Assembly: GCA_964491785.1 (NCBI GenBank)
Contig: CAZBGS010000004.1
Coordinates: 1-64,000, forward strand
Source of the DNA: RZZS01 sp964491785
GTDB taxonomy: Bacteria; Pseudomonadota; Alphaproteobacteria; Micavibrionales; Micavibrionaceae
Reading direction: 5' to 3'
Length of the DNA stretch: 64,000 nt
Position numbers and translations under genes: made by a program. The stretch's first letter is position 1, and every line of letters begins with the position of its first letter. The notes below the pieces were generated by a model that was given only the letters and a program-made list of their open reading frames with translations, was not told the origin of the DNA and made no database searches. Positions 1 to 9,923 of this stretch are shown here, piece by piece.

Positions 1-1801
1 TGTCGGCATCTTCGGGGCGGACAAATTCTACCATCCGGTTATCGCCCAGAACCGGGTTAAAACGGTCGGCACCGGAAGCATCCTGGTCGTTGGCCCTTCT
101 TTGCTCCATAATTTGTTCTTGGGCATCAGGCCATTTGGAGGGTTGCGGGATATTTTGGACAGCTGTAGTAAACCCGCCGTTCATTTCGGCAACCTTGTTG
201 TACCAGATGGCAGCGCCAGCCCAGCCTTTATCAAGGATTACCTGGGGAATTTGAGTATTGGCGTAGGTAAAATATAATGCAAAACCATTCCGCAGGTTTA
301 AACGTAAAGCATCCTGGAAGTCAGTTATCTGGGTTTTTATAGTGGTTGTCGAGGGAAGAGGGTTTTCCTCATTCAAAAGCACATTTCTGGCAATATTACT
401 GCCCCAGACATGAATCCCTTCGCTTCCCATATTTTCTGTCCAGAATTCCTGCATCATAACGTAAACCGCAGTGAAGTAATTTATCATTGGGAATTTAAAA
501 TTGCCCATGCCTTCGGGGCTAGTATAAGCCGTCCCGGCTTCTTCAGAGGTCACGCCGGGGTTGTGGATTACGATCTCTCCGCACCACGGGTAAACGTGGC
601 CTTTTTCGTTAGGATAGAGAACCGGGTTATATTCGCCGAAGCGGATGGGAATGTCGCCATCGCCGACAAATTCAAGTGCTTCAGAAAGATCCGTTACGGT
701 TTCCGTTCCCGGCTCCGGTGAAGTAACGAGGTCATTAGCAGGATATTTGCTGAAATATCTGGCGGCTGTTTCTCCTGGAACCGGCTGCTTGACTATGTAG
801 GCCTGAATATAGCGGTTATGCTGGATTCTTTCGGCATATTTGCATGCGGCGGCAGTTTGCAAGAATTGCTGCAGGCCCCCTACTTCCGGGATCTTGGGCT
901 CTGCCAACCAGGAAAGATTGCTTCCGATAATCGAATTATTTTCACCTAATTCTAGACCGCGGTTAAAAGTCAGCCAGAGGTTGGTGGCCATGGAGGAGCC
1001 AATTCTCGCGGCGTGGAGAGTGGCCATTTGCGCGATGTTGAGGTTGTAGACGATAGGAACTATCAGAAAGAAGAAAAACATCAGACGAATCGGCGCCCAA
1101 AGACGATTGAAGCGGCGGCCGAAGGGGGTGCCCGAGGCCGCGGTTTCACCCACCGTTGAAATTACAAAGTAAAGAATAATGACAACTCCGACCAGGAACA
1201 GGCCGTAGCTGTAAAAAGCAAGCACTTCATGCAAGGCTGTCTGGAAGGGCGTGGGAAATGCGCCGACCGCTGTGTAAGGGAGGGGGCGGCCCTTATTATC
1301 AAGGCAACTGACCCCTTCAGCTATACAGGAATTAAACATGTCCGGGATGCCGAAAACCAGATCTAGCATTATAAAGGCAATGTCCTGTGCGGGATTGGGG
1401 GTCACAAAAATTTCGAAAGGGGAGGTCGGAATATAAACGCCTGCATAGTTGGTAAGGGCGAATGCCGGTACAGATAGAAGCGAAAGTGCAAGCACGGTAA
1501 ATTGCAATGCAAACATTACAAGACCTGCCAGAACCGTGAAAAAGACTATGATCTGATCAGCATGTCTGACGTTCCAGGTAATGTGTCCGGCGGCTTCGGC
1601 CACTACATGCCGGACGCCGAATTTTCCGCGGTTCGCCGGATTCAGATAGGCGTGATTTACCGGAAGGATTTTTACAGAATTATATATCGAGGCTATCCAG
1701 TACGCCAGAAAGCCGTTCCCCGGCGCAAGCAGACGTCCAAGGCGCGGCAGCAGCCCTGGTAGAAGCACGTAACTGGCAATCCTTCTTTTTGTTGTATACA
1801 T
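1..1801 (-). CDS. DotA/TraY-family membrane protein, paralogue 3 (partial, C-terminus outside window)
   Basis: Translating the minus strand from the ATG at 1801 gives about 600 residues with no stop before the window edge, so the C-terminal part is missing. It parallels the next two genes throughout: an N-terminal YVLLPGLLPRL, then FGVRHV, a membrane segment after ADQIIVFF, the block GTPFGRRFNRLWAPIRL, and a central GWAGAAIWYNKVAEMNG. These are marks of the DotA/TraY family, polytopic inner-membrane proteins of type IVB secretion (Dot/Icm) and IncI conjugation systems. The start lies 6 bases after the stop of the upstream paralogue, so the genes are probably co-transcribed. The family call is firm at the level of shared motifs; whether it serves secretion or conjugation cannot be told from this fragment. 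Confidence 0.8.
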   Translation of the reverse strand, partial: MYTTKRRIASYVLLPGLLPRLGRLLAPGNGFLAYWIASIYNSVKILPVNHAYLNPANRGKFGVRHVVAEAAGHITWNVRHADQIIVFFTVLAGLVMFALQFTVLALSLLSVPAFALTNYAGVYIPTSPFEIFVTPNPAQDIAFIMLDLVFGIPDMFNSCIAEGVSCLDNKGRPLPYTAVGAFPTPFQTALHEVLAFYSYGLFLVGVVIILYFVISTVGETAASGTPFGRRFNRLWAPIRLMFFFFLIVPIVYNLNIAQMATLHAARIGSSMATNLWLTFNRGLELGENNSIIGSNLSWLAEPKIPEVGGLQQFLQTAAACKYAERIQHNRYIQAYIVKQPVPGETAARYFSKYPANDLVTSPEPGTETVTDLSEALEFVGDGDIPIRFGEYNPVLYPNEKGHVYPWCGEIVIHNPGVTSEEAGTAYTSPEGMGNFKFPMINYFTAVYVMMQEFWTENMGSEGIHVWGSNIARNVLLNEENPLPSTTTIKTQITDFQDALRLNLRNGFALYFTYANTQIPQVILDKGWAGAAIWYNKVAEMNGGFTTAVQNIPQPSKWPDAQEQIMEQRRANDQDASGADRFNPVLGDNRMVEFVRPEDAD

Positions 1802-1807
1802 TCAATT

Positions 1808-4414
1808 CTAACCAGTTCTGGCGCCTTTTGCCCAGTTAATAACTTCAGAAACAGCCGTGCCTCCTTGTTTGGCAGCTCCTGCCATCTTGCCGGCGACGGC
1901 ACCACCGCCGAAGGCGACCGTTCTCATCAGACCGGAAGTCGGGTCTTCGGTCTGATCTCCGAAGGTGGAGACGCTCGCGCCCATCCATCTCAGGATCTGG
2001 TTCGGTACAAGGTAGACCATCTTGAAAGAGGAAACGCCAATCATGTAGACGAGCATGGTGTAAATAATCGTAAAGAAGAATTCGTCCAGAGCTCCCCGAT
2101 AGAATTCAATATCCGTCCAGTCGTCATTATTCATGTTTTCCAGATCAAAACCTGTAAGGTTATGCACGACCAGATCGAAAATATCGTTCAGTACCCGAAC
2201 CATGGCTGCGAACAGCAGGATGCTGCCCAGCAGTCCGAACAGCATCAGGATAGGTCTTAGGAAGATCTCGAAAAGCAGATAGTAACCATTTGCCGCCGCA
2301 TCTCCAGGCAGGCCCTGGCCGTCTATCCGGATGTGGGCAAGCGCCCAGAGAGGGACGCCGACCATGGCTTCAAAGATGCCTTTTATCCAGCCTCCGACAG
2401 AGAAAAAGAAATAAAGGAAAGGAAGGAAGGGGATAACATAAAACAGTGCAAAACCGGCGGTAATACCAATCATGCCCACCGATAGAAACAGGCCGCTTGC
2501 GATGCCGGCGATGTTACCGTTAAACGATACCAGCGCTGCACCCGCGCCGACAGCCAAAGCAATATTACGAATGGTGCTCTCGATCAGGGATTTACCGACG
2601 GCGCTAAGTTGCGCCAGAGGGTGGATGTCGGCGTTCTGGCGGATATTGAACAGGCCTTCGGTGCCAAAGAAGAAGTTAATTACATCTATTGCGACGTTAT
2701 TGGTTTGCGCTATCTGTTCTCTGTTTAAACGTCCGGTATCTTCATTTTCGAAAATCTGGTAGGCATCATGCTCTGCGTCATAAATGTTGCCTTCGGTAGC
2801 GCTTTCAAAGGGTACGGTATAGCCGTCGGCCATCTCGCGGTTAAAGCGTCCGACAGAGGGGATATCGGCGTCGTGCTGGCGTTTTCTTTCAAGAACATAT
2901 TCAAGAACCTGCGGAAAAAGTTTCGGTTTCGGAATGTTGAAAACAGCAGCGGTGACGGCGCCGTTCATCTGGGCCATTTTATTATACCAGATAGATGCAC
3001 CTGCCCATCCATAGGCGGTCAGATCCTCGTCAAAGTCGTTGGAGGCAGCTTGCGCCTGCACGCTCTGATCGACCGCTTCCCGGAAGCGTCGCATTTGTTC
3101 TTCCATAATCTGGGTACGCTGCGTTTCGATCGGCGCTTTAATGTTAACGGAATCCTTGGCAAGATTGCGTCTTGCGATAGTGTCACCACTATCATGAAGC
3201 TGATTATAAATCGCTTGAATCTGACTGTAATAAAACGTCTGCATCTGCTGGGCGCCGGGCTCGTGAAGATCGACGACATGGAAAACAAACGAGCCGCAAA
3301 TGGGGGCAACGAATCCCTTGTAGGACTTGAAGGCAACCCGGTCTTCATAGCCAAAGCGAACTTCTATGGACTGATAATTACTAAACTGAAGGGCAGTGTT
3401 AAAATCCGAGTTCAGATATAGCATGTTTGGCTGGAGAGACAGCTGGCTCTTGACTACATAAGGTCTTATTTCTTGGTTATGAGCGTAAAGATGAGCTCTC
3501 TCGCAGGTTTTGGCGACCAGCAAAAACTGAATCAGCCGGTCAATCTCAGGGACTTTTGGAGTGGCTATAAGTCTTTGTTGTTCGCCGAGATAAGTGCCGG
3601 TAAGCACTTCATTGAAAAGCAGCCAGGCGTTCGTTGCGAATCCAGACCCCCATTTTGCAGCAAACAAGGTAATATACTGGCCGGAGTTCAGGCCGGTTAA
3701 GCCAATGGGAACCAGCAGTCCGAGAGCAGTAACCATACGCAAAGGCGCCCAGACATGATTAAATCGCCGTCCGAACGGAGTTCCGTCCTGTGCGGTCTCG
3801 GTGACGATGGCGACTATGAAATAGCAAAAGATCAGAACAGCGATAACCATTAATGCCAGGCTGTAGATCCGGAACATTGAGTGAAGGGCGTAATGGAAAG
3901 GGAACGGAAAAGGCCCATCCGAGACGGTGCTGCCAAGACAGGGGGCGTTCTGGGCGACGCAGGAGTTAAACATATTCTGAACGCCGAAAACCCGATCGAG
4001 CAGGATAAAAGCGATATCGTTGAACGGGTTTTGGGTTACAAAAAATTCGCCGTAATTGCTTGGCATTGCCGCAAGTGCCGGATTGACTATTAAAGAGACT
4101 ACCAGGATGCAGCACTGCATAAACAAAATAACAATGCCTATAAGAAGCGAGAAATAAACAACAATCTGGTCGATATGGGCCCGGTCGAATTGCAGATTGC
4201 GTCCTGATTCTGCAAGTACGTGGCGCAGTCCGAAACGGCCGATAGTGGCGGAATTAGCATATGGATGGAGGGCCGGGAGCAGGTTTACCGACTGGAGAAT
4301 TACCGCCATGAAAAAAGCGATCTGCGAAAACCCGGAATTGGCAAAATCCCGCAACATCGGGAGGATGCCTGGAAGAATCGCATATTTAATAGCTTTTTTA
4401 ATATTCTTTTTCAT
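1808..4414 (-). CDS. DotA/TraY-family type IV secretion/conjugation membrane protein, paralogue 2
   Basis: 868 residues. Multiple hydrophobic segments: one near residues 20-45, a pair around 90-115 and 185-210, and a cluster in the C-terminal third, separated by a large hydrophilic (probably periplasmic) region at about 250-600. Conserved blocks shared with both neighbours include FGLRHV, PFGRRFNHVWAPLR, GWAGASIWYNKMAQMNG and GGWIKGIFEAMVGVPLWALA, and near the end an ILRWMGASVSTFGD motif. DotA is an inner-membrane component of the Legionella Dot/Icm system and TraY its IncI counterpart. The start ATG has AGGA upstream on the minus strand. It sits 22 bases after paralogue 1 and 6 bases before paralogue 3. 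An internal duplication of the cluster is the simplest explanation for the three similar genes. Confidence 0.85.
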   Translation of the reverse strand: MKKNIKKAIKYAILPGILPMLRDFANSGFSQIAFFMAVILQSVNLLPALHPYANSATIGRFGLRHVLAESGRNLQFDRAHIDQIVVYFSLLIGIVILFMQCCILVVSLIVNPALAAMPSNYGEFFVTQNPFNDIAFILLDRVFGVQNMFNSCVAQNAPCLGSTVSDGPFPFPFHYALHSMFRIYSLALMVIAVLIFCYFIVAIVTETAQDGTPFGRRFNHVWAPLRMVTALGLLVPIGLTGLNSGQYITLFAAKWGSGFATNAWLLFNEVLTGTYLGEQQRLIATPKVPEIDRLIQFLLVAKTCERAHLYAHNQEIRPYVVKSQLSLQPNMLYLNSDFNTALQFSNYQSIEVRFGYEDRVAFKSYKGFVAPICGSFVFHVVDLHEPGAQQMQTFYYSQIQAIYNQLHDSGDTIARRNLAKDSVNIKAPIETQRTQIMEEQMRRFREAVDQSVQAQAASNDFDEDLTAYGWAGASIWYNKMAQMNGAVTAAVFNIPKPKLFPQVLEYVLERKRQHDADIPSVGRFNREMADGYTVPFESATEGNIYDAEHDAYQIFENEDTGRLNREQIAQTNNVAIDVINFFFGTEGLFNIRQNADIHPLAQLSAVGKSLIESTIRNIALAVGAGAALVSFNGNIAGIASGLFLSVGMIGITAGFALFYVIPFLPFLYFFFSVGGWIKGIFEAMVGVPLWALAHIRIDGQGLPGDAAANGYYLLFEIFLRPILMLFGLLGSILLFAAMVRVLNDIFDLVVHNLTGFDLENMNNDDWTDIEFYRGALDEFFFTIIYTMLVYMIGVSSFKMVYLVPNQILRWMGASVSTFGDQTEDPTSGLMRTVAFGGGAVAGKMAGAAKQGGTAVSEVINWAKGARTG

Positions 4415-4436
4415 TTTTCTATCCTGGTTGACAGCT

Positions 4437-7154
4437 CTACGGGGTTGCCGGGCCGCTGCCGCCTACCGAGCCTCCCCTGCTATTTACAAGACCCATTCCT
4501 TTAACCATGCTGCCAAGCGCGCTTCCGCCAGTATGGCCAATCCGCTGCAAGCCGCTTGTCACTGATTCGGCGATCGAGCCGCCGCCGATGGAAGCATACT
4601 GTATCAGATTCTGCGTTGGATCTTCGCGGCTGTCGGAGAAAGTGGCAACACCTGAACCCATCCAGCGCAATATGCTGTTTGGAATCATGTCTATCAGTTT
4701 GAACGAAGCGGTTCCCATCATGTAAAGGATAAAAACGTATATTATCGTAAAGAAGAATTCGTCGACCGCGTGGCGTTTATAGGTTGCATCTCCGACAATG
4801 GACACGATCGGTTCGGGGCCGTCATAACCCGTAAGGTTTATGATCACCAGATCGAAAATTTCATGCAGGACGCGAGCCTGGGCGGCAAAAATCGCTATCC
4901 CGGCGACCAGGCCGAAAACGCATAAAATGGGCCTGACGAAAATTTCGAAAATCAGGAAATAGCCGTTGGAGGCCAGTTCGCCAGGAAAGCCGTTGCCGTC
5001 TATCCGCAAATGCGCCAGCGCCCATAAAGGCACGCCGACCATAGCCTCAAATACGCTCTTTACCCAGCCGCCTACCGCAAAATAGAAGTAAATGAAAGGC
5101 AAGAAGGGAATAATATAATAAAGAACGAATCCGGCCACGAGACCAATAGTGGTAATGGACAGGAACATTCCGCTCATGGCGTTTGCTATGTTTCCTGCCT
5201 GCTGGAATTTCGGGCCCATTGAAGAAAGTGCACCGCCACCTACAGCAAATCCTGCAGAATAACCAAGATTGCGAACCGCGCCATCAAGAATGCCCTTGCC
5301 AATGCCGGTCAACTGGGCGAGCGGATGGACGTGCCGGTTTCTCTCGTTGCGGATATCGAAAAGACTGTATGTTCCAAAAAGAACATTCATTACCGTGAAG
5401 ATCAGATTGCTATCATTGGCGATCTCACCGCTTGACTGGTTCATATCGTCTTCAAGCATGTAGGCAAGAGCTTCATAAGTGCCCGTGGCTATATGCTTGT
5501 TTGCAAGCCTCAGGTTAGGCATTTGCTTTTCGGAAAGATTGGGCTTAAATCCCTGGTAGCCGCTTGAATCAAGGTCATGTTTGCGTTTCGCCGCAAGGAC
5601 TTCTTCCATGACCCAGGGGTATTTGCCTGGTGTAGGGACATTATGGACAGCAGATATCCATGCGCCATTCAACTGGGCAATTTTGTTATACCATATCCCG
5701 GCACCACCCCAGCCTCTTTCAAGAACCTCATCCTCTATCTGAAATTCTCCTGTTTCTCTCAATACTTGCCAGGCGGCGATGAGCTGGGCTTCGAAGTTGG
5801 CCTGATGTTGGTCGAGTTGTTGCTGGCGCCATTGAGCCAGAGGCATTTTTGTACAGTCAGGGTTATCGTTGGTCAATGCCACGCTGCAGGGATCTGTCAG
5901 AGAATCCTGGTCGTGAATATATGTCACTCTTTCACCGAATCTTTGCAATTCAGCATTTTCCCAAAGTGACAGGACAAGCTGGTAATAGGCCTCCTGTATC
6001 TGCCAGGCTCCAGGCTGCTGGTTTATTTCGTTAGCATGGACGGTGATTTCACCACACCATGGAGCTACGCGGCCCTTATGGTCGAAGTAATCGATGTTCT
6101 GCTCGCCAAACCGGATAACAACATCGCCGCCGCCATAGAAGTCCAAGGCATTCTGGAAGGAAACAGCGGAGGCCAGGGCCGCGGTGTCAGGATATTTAAC
6201 CAGATATGGTTCTATCTCAATGTTATTGATGTGTTGATACATGGATCTGCAGACATTTGCGAGAGCCATGAAACCGACGACTGCCTGAATATCCGGCGGG
6301 TTGGGCCATGATGTCAGATTTATGGTCGGTTGCCCGGTTGGCTGCGGCCTGTCTGTCATTTGCGCCCTGATCACCCGGTTGAATTCCAGCCATCCATTGG
6401 TAGCTACGCTGGAGCCATATTTTGCGGCTGTAAGGGTAATATACTGGGCTGAATTGAGGCCGTAATTGATCGGAACCAAGGCGCCGATTGCGGCCACCAG
6501 ACGAAGAGGAGCCCAGATATGGTTGAACCTGCGCCCGAAGGGCGTGCCCGAAAGCGCGGTTTCTCCGACGACGACAATTACATAGTACAAAAAGATGATA
6601 ACTCCGAGAAGGAGCACCGCCAGAGAATAAAACTCAAACATGCTATGCAGGGCAGAGTGGAAAGGCCAGGGAAGTTCGCCCTGTATGTTGGAGCAAGCGC
6701 CTGCGGGATTGCAGAAAACTCTCGGAACGCCGAAAACCATATCGAGGATAACGAAGGCTATGTCGTTCTCAGGATAGGGTGTGGCGAAGAGACCGATAAA
6801 AGCCGATGCATAGACAGGGCGAATGAAAACAACTACGAAAAGGGTGAACACCTGGAAGACGAGAAGAATGAAAGCGGCAAGCGAAATAATAAAAATTATT
6901 ATCTGATCGATGTTTTTTCTATTGAATTCAATGTGATTTGCTGCCTGGGAGATTACGTGGCGGATACCGAATTTGCCAATATTCGCAGGGTTGTTATAGG
7001 GGTGGCTCTCCGGCAGGATACGAACCATCACATATAAATTGGCGATTAAATAAGCCAGAAAACCGAAACCGCCTGAGCCGAATTCCCGCAGCCTGGGAAT
7101 TATCCCCGGCAACAAGACATAACCTGCAATACTTTTTGCACTTAATCTAGTCAC
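4437..7154 (-). CDS. DotA/TraY-family type IV secretion/conjugation membrane protein, paralogue 1
   Basis: 905 residues, starting with GTG (AGGGG about 10 bases upstream). First gene of the three-paralogue set as transcribed. N-terminus has YVLLPGIIPRLREF followed by a hydrophobic segment and FGIRHV; then TPFGRRFNHIWAPLR, a long hydrophilic middle region with a GWGGAGIWYNKIAQLNG block, and a C-terminal membrane cluster with GGWVKSVFEAMVGVPLWALA and NSILRWMGSGVATF. The tail is Gly/Ser-rich. The order of blocks is identical in the three genes while sequence between them differs, which suggests old duplications with some specialisation. Membership of the DotA/TraY family is recognised from these motifs; partner genes (DotB/IcmB-like and others) are not in the window. 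Confidence 0.85.
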   Translation of the reverse strand: MTRLSAKSIAGYVLLPGIIPRLREFGSGGFGFLAYLIANLYVMVRILPESHPYNNPANIGKFGIRHVISQAANHIEFNRKNIDQIIIFIISLAAFILLVFQVFTLFVVVFIRPVYASAFIGLFATPYPENDIAFVILDMVFGVPRVFCNPAGACSNIQGELPWPFHSALHSMFEFYSLAVLLLGVIIFLYYVIVVVGETALSGTPFGRRFNHIWAPLRLVAAIGALVPINYGLNSAQYITLTAAKYGSSVATNGWLEFNRVIRAQMTDRPQPTGQPTINLTSWPNPPDIQAVVGFMALANVCRSMYQHINNIEIEPYLVKYPDTAALASAVSFQNALDFYGGGDVVIRFGEQNIDYFDHKGRVAPWCGEITVHANEINQQPGAWQIQEAYYQLVLSLWENAELQRFGERVTYIHDQDSLTDPCSVALTNDNPDCTKMPLAQWRQQQLDQHQANFEAQLIAAWQVLRETGEFQIEDEVLERGWGGAGIWYNKIAQLNGAWISAVHNVPTPGKYPWVMEEVLAAKRKHDLDSSGYQGFKPNLSEKQMPNLRLANKHIATGTYEALAYMLEDDMNQSSGEIANDSNLIFTVMNVLFGTYSLFDIRNERNRHVHPLAQLTGIGKGILDGAVRNLGYSAGFAVGGGALSSMGPKFQQAGNIANAMSGMFLSITTIGLVAGFVLYYIIPFLPFIYFYFAVGGWVKSVFEAMVGVPLWALAHLRIDGNGFPGELASNGYFLIFEIFVRPILCVFGLVAGIAIFAAQARVLHEIFDLVIINLTGYDGPEPIVSIVGDATYKRHAVDEFFFTIIYVFILYMMGTASFKLIDMIPNSILRWMGSGVATFSDSREDPTQNLIQYASIGGGSIAESVTSGLQRIGHTGGSALGSMVKGMGLVNSRGGSVGGSGPATP

Positions 7155-7298
7155 TTAGAACCCCTGCCTTCGAGAATCCGCCTTCTATTTTCAACTTATC
7201 TCAAATTTTATTAAAACTAATTAAAAGTACCATATTTCTGGCGGCTCGCGCCAATTTCCAAAGGAAAAGCAGTGAAGCGCTAAGGAAACCAAGGAATG

Positions 7299-8978
7299 TC
7301 ACCCGGTCCGGCGCAATGGTTTATACTTTATGCGGTGGGGCTGGTCGGCGTCATGGCCGCAACGGCGCTTGTAATCTTTTTCATAGTCCTCGTAATTGCC
7401 CTGGAACCATGTGACCTGTGAATTACCTTCGAAAGCAAGGATATGTGTTGCCAGCCGGTCAAGAAATGCCCGGTCGTGGCTGATTACCACCGCGCAACCG
7501 GGGAAAACCTCCAGGGCCTCCTCAAGCGCGGAGAGAGTTTCGGTATCAAGATCGTTGGTAGGTTCATCCAGCAATAGGACGTTGGCTCCGCTTTTAAGCA
7601 TTTTCGCAAGGTGTACGCGGTTTCTCTGGCCACCGGAAAGCTGGCCTACCTTTTGCTGCTGATCGGGCCCGCGAAAGCCAAAAGAGGCAACATACGCCCT
7701 GCTTTGAACCTCTATTTTTCCCAGTTTCAGGATATCGGTTCCGCCGGAAATTTCCTCCCAGACGGTTTTGTCGTTATCAAGCGAATCGCGGCTCTGGTCG
7801 ACATAACCCAGTTGCACAGTGTCTCCGACCTTGAAGTTCCCTTCATCAGGCAATTCCTGTCCGGTGATCATACGGAATAATGTGGTCTTGCCAGCGCCGT
7901 TCGGGCCGATCACCCCTACAATGCCTCCGGGCGGCAATTTAAAGGAGAAATCCTCGATAAGCAGGCGATCTCCGTAACCTTTGCGAACTCCACTGGCCTC
8001 GATAACATTGCCGCCAAGTCTTGGGGGCGCAGGGATGACTATTTGTGTGCTTCGGGAAGTCTGTTTCTGGGATTCAGCAAGAAGCTGGTCGTAAGAGGCG
8101 ATACGCGCCTTGGATTTCTTGCGGCGGCCTTCGGGGGTTTGCCTGATCCACTCAAGTTCCTTTTCCAGGGTCTTCTGGCGGGCGGCCTCCTGTTTGGCCT
8201 CCTGCTCAAGCCGTTTGCGTTTCTTGTCGAGATAGGCGCTGTAATTGCCTTCGTAAGGGATGCCATGTCCGCGGTCAAGCTCCAGAATCCAGCCGGTTAC
8301 GTTATCAAGGAAATAGCGGTCGTGGGTGATCATCACGACAGTGCCGTGATAGTCGGAAAGGAAGCGTTGCAGCCACGCGACGCTTTCGGCGTCGAGGTGG
8401 TTGGTCGGCTCGTCAAGCAGCAGGAGGTCGGGTTTTTCCAGAAGCAGGCGGCAAAGCGCCACCCGGCGGCGTTCACCTCCGGAGAGACTTTTTACGCTTG
8501 CGTCTCCTGGCGGGCAGCGCAAGGCATCCATGGCAATTTCGACTGTTCTGTCGAGCTCCCAGCCATCGGCAGCATCTATTTTTTCCTGCAGTTCTCCGAG
8601 TTCGACCATCAGAGCGTCCATATCGGCATCGGGGTTGCCCATTTCAATGCTGATAAGGTTATAGCGCTCGATCATACCCTTAATTTCGGCAAGACCCATC
8701 GTGACGTTTTCCTGAACGTTTCTGCTTTCGTCGAGTTGAGGTTCCTGAGGGAGGAAGCCAACCCGCACGCCTTCGGCTGCCCAGGCTTCACCGGTAAATT
8801 CCTTGTCCTGTCCTGCCATTATCCTTAGCAAAGTCGATTTTCCCGCGCCATTCGGGCCGAGAACGCCTATTTTCGCTCCGGGCAGGAAGCTAAGCGTAAT
8901 ATTTTCCAAAACCTTTTTGCCGCCAGAGTAAGTTTTGGACAGGCCGTTCATTACAAATATGTACTGGTAAGAAGTCAT
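7299..8978 (-). CDS. ettA: Energy-dependent translational throttle protein EttA (ABC-F ATPase)
   Basis: 559 residues, close to the usual 555 of EttA. Two ABC ATPase domains without membrane segments: first P-loop GPNGAGKSTL near residue 40 and signature LSGGERRR near 165; second P-loop GPNGAGKTTL near 355 and signature LSGGQRNR near 450. Between them is the arm/linker with a charged coiled-coil region (DKKRKRLEQEAKQEAARQ). The N-terminus MTSYQYIFVMNGLSK fits the family. EttA binds the ribosomal E site and gates the first peptide bond according to the ATP/ADP ratio. It is transcribed alone; the neighbours on both sides are unrelated. Confidence 0.93.
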   Translation of the reverse strand: MTSYQYIFVMNGLSKTYSGGKKVLENITLSFLPGAKIGVLGPNGAGKSTLLRIMAGQDKEFTGEAWAAEGVRVGFLPQEPQLDESRNVQENVTMGLAEIKGMIERYNLISIEMGNPDADMDALMVELGELQEKIDAADGWELDRTVEIAMDALRCPPGDASVKSLSGGERRRVALCRLLLEKPDLLLLDEPTNHLDAESVAWLQRFLSDYHGTVVMITHDRYFLDNVTGWILELDRGHGIPYEGNYSAYLDKKRKRLEQEAKQEAARQKTLEKELEWIRQTPEGRRKKSKARIASYDQLLAESQKQTSRSTQIVIPAPPRLGGNVIEASGVRKGYGDRLLIEDFSFKLPPGGIVGVIGPNGAGKTTLFRMITGQELPDEGNFKVGDTVQLGYVDQSRDSLDNDKTVWEEISGGTDILKLGKIEVQSRAYVASFGFRGPDQQQKVGQLSGGQRNRVHLAKMLKSGANVLLLDEPTNDLDTETLSALEEALEVFPGCAVVISHDRAFLDRLATHILAFEGNSQVTWFQGNYEDYEKDYKRRCGHDADQPHRIKYKPLRRTG

Positions 8979-9117
8979 TGAAGCACAATCTCCTTTAGTA
9001 GTCAGAATAATAATTCAAGCATCATGGAAATGCAAAAGGGACAATGACAAGCAGTGGCGTTTTACGCCGGGAACAGGTAGATTATCTGGTTGTTTAATAT
9101 TCAAGGAGTGCTGATTT

Positions 9118-9855
9118 ATGGCTCGTGACCGTAGTTCTGTTGATTCGATCTCCGAGGCAACAAGGGGCCGCGCCCGTTTCTCGGGGCATGGGAATTCGAA
9201 AGGAGCCGCCGGTTTCAAGGATTCCTCATCAGTCGATGTTCATGCCGATTTCCTGGACGAGAGCGGGCAAACCGTTTCTATAAATCCTCATGCGGAGGGA
9301 TTTGGCGATATAAGCATAGGGCTGGAATGGGATCAGATGATGGTCGAGCAGAAAAAGTATTTCGGGATGGTTAGAACCCGGAAGCTGCAGGACGTGGATC
9401 TGGATCTCGGCTGCCTTTACGAGCTGCAGGACGGGCGGCGAGGCGCGTTGCAGCCCTTCGGCAATTCGTTCGGCTGTCTTGACAGCTATCCGTATATCAT
9501 GCTCTCCGGAGACGAAAGGGAAGGGGACGAGGAGGGCGATGACGAACATATGCTTGTTAACGGCAAGTTCTGGAACGAGATAAAAAAAATCCTTATTTAT
9601 GTTTATATTTATGAGGGAGCGCCGCACTGGGCGTCGATAAAGCCGAGAATTCATGTGCGCATTCCAGGAGAAAATCCGATGACCGTCACGCTTACCACCT
9701 ATCGATCGGAACTGCCGATCTGTGCGCTGGCAGGGCTTGAGAACATACGTGGGGGCCTGCGGCTAAGTAACTATACGGAATATTTCCCCGGCCATGCCGA
9801 AATGGACAGAGCGTTTGGATTCGGGTTGCATTGGAGCGATGGGTCGAAAGATTAA
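9118..9855 (+). CDS. TerD-superfamily stress/tellurium-resistance protein (TerA-like)
   Basis: 245 residues, cytoplasmic. An N-terminal stretch of about 60 residues rich in Ser and Asp precedes a TerD-type fold: DLDLGCLYEL near residue 100, PFGNSFG, PYIMLSGDEREG, then ILIYVYIYEGAPHWA and a C-terminal EYFPGHAEMDRAFGFGLHW. TerD-family proteins bind calcium through acidic clusters and are linked to tellurite, oxidative and phage stress. A clear AAGGAG Shine-Dalgarno precedes the ATG. A second TerD-family gene follows at 9924. Other Ter genes (terB, terC, terZ) are absent here, so the pair may act in a general stress role and not as a full tellurite operon. The exact subtype is inferred from motif pattern. 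Confidence 0.8.
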   Translation: MARDRSSVDSISEATRGRARFSGHGNSKGAAGFKDSSSVDVHADFLDESGQTVSINPHAEGFGDISIGLEWDQMMVEQKKYFGMVRTRKLQDVDLDLGCLYELQDGRRGALQPFGNSFGCLDSYPYIMLSGDEREGDEEGDDEHMLVNGKFWNEIKKILIYVYIYEGAPHWASIKPRIHVRIPGENPMTVTLTTYRSELPICALAGLENIRGGLRLSNYTEYFPGHAEMDRAFGFGLHWSDGSKD

Positions 9856-9878
9856 TTTTTTACGAAGAAGCAATTGGC

Positions 9879-9884
9879 TATAAT
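9879..9884 (+). promoter_or_regulatory. Possible -10 element for the second TerD gene
   Basis: A perfect TATAAT lies 40 bases before the ATG at 9924, in the 68-base gap between the two TerD-family genes. The matching -35 region is poor (a T-run 17 bases upstream), so the assignment is weak. It would allow the second gene to be expressed apart from the first. Confidence 0.35.
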
Positions 9885-9923
9885 CTACTGAATTCTGATC
9901 AACATTTGCCGGTATAAAACAAG

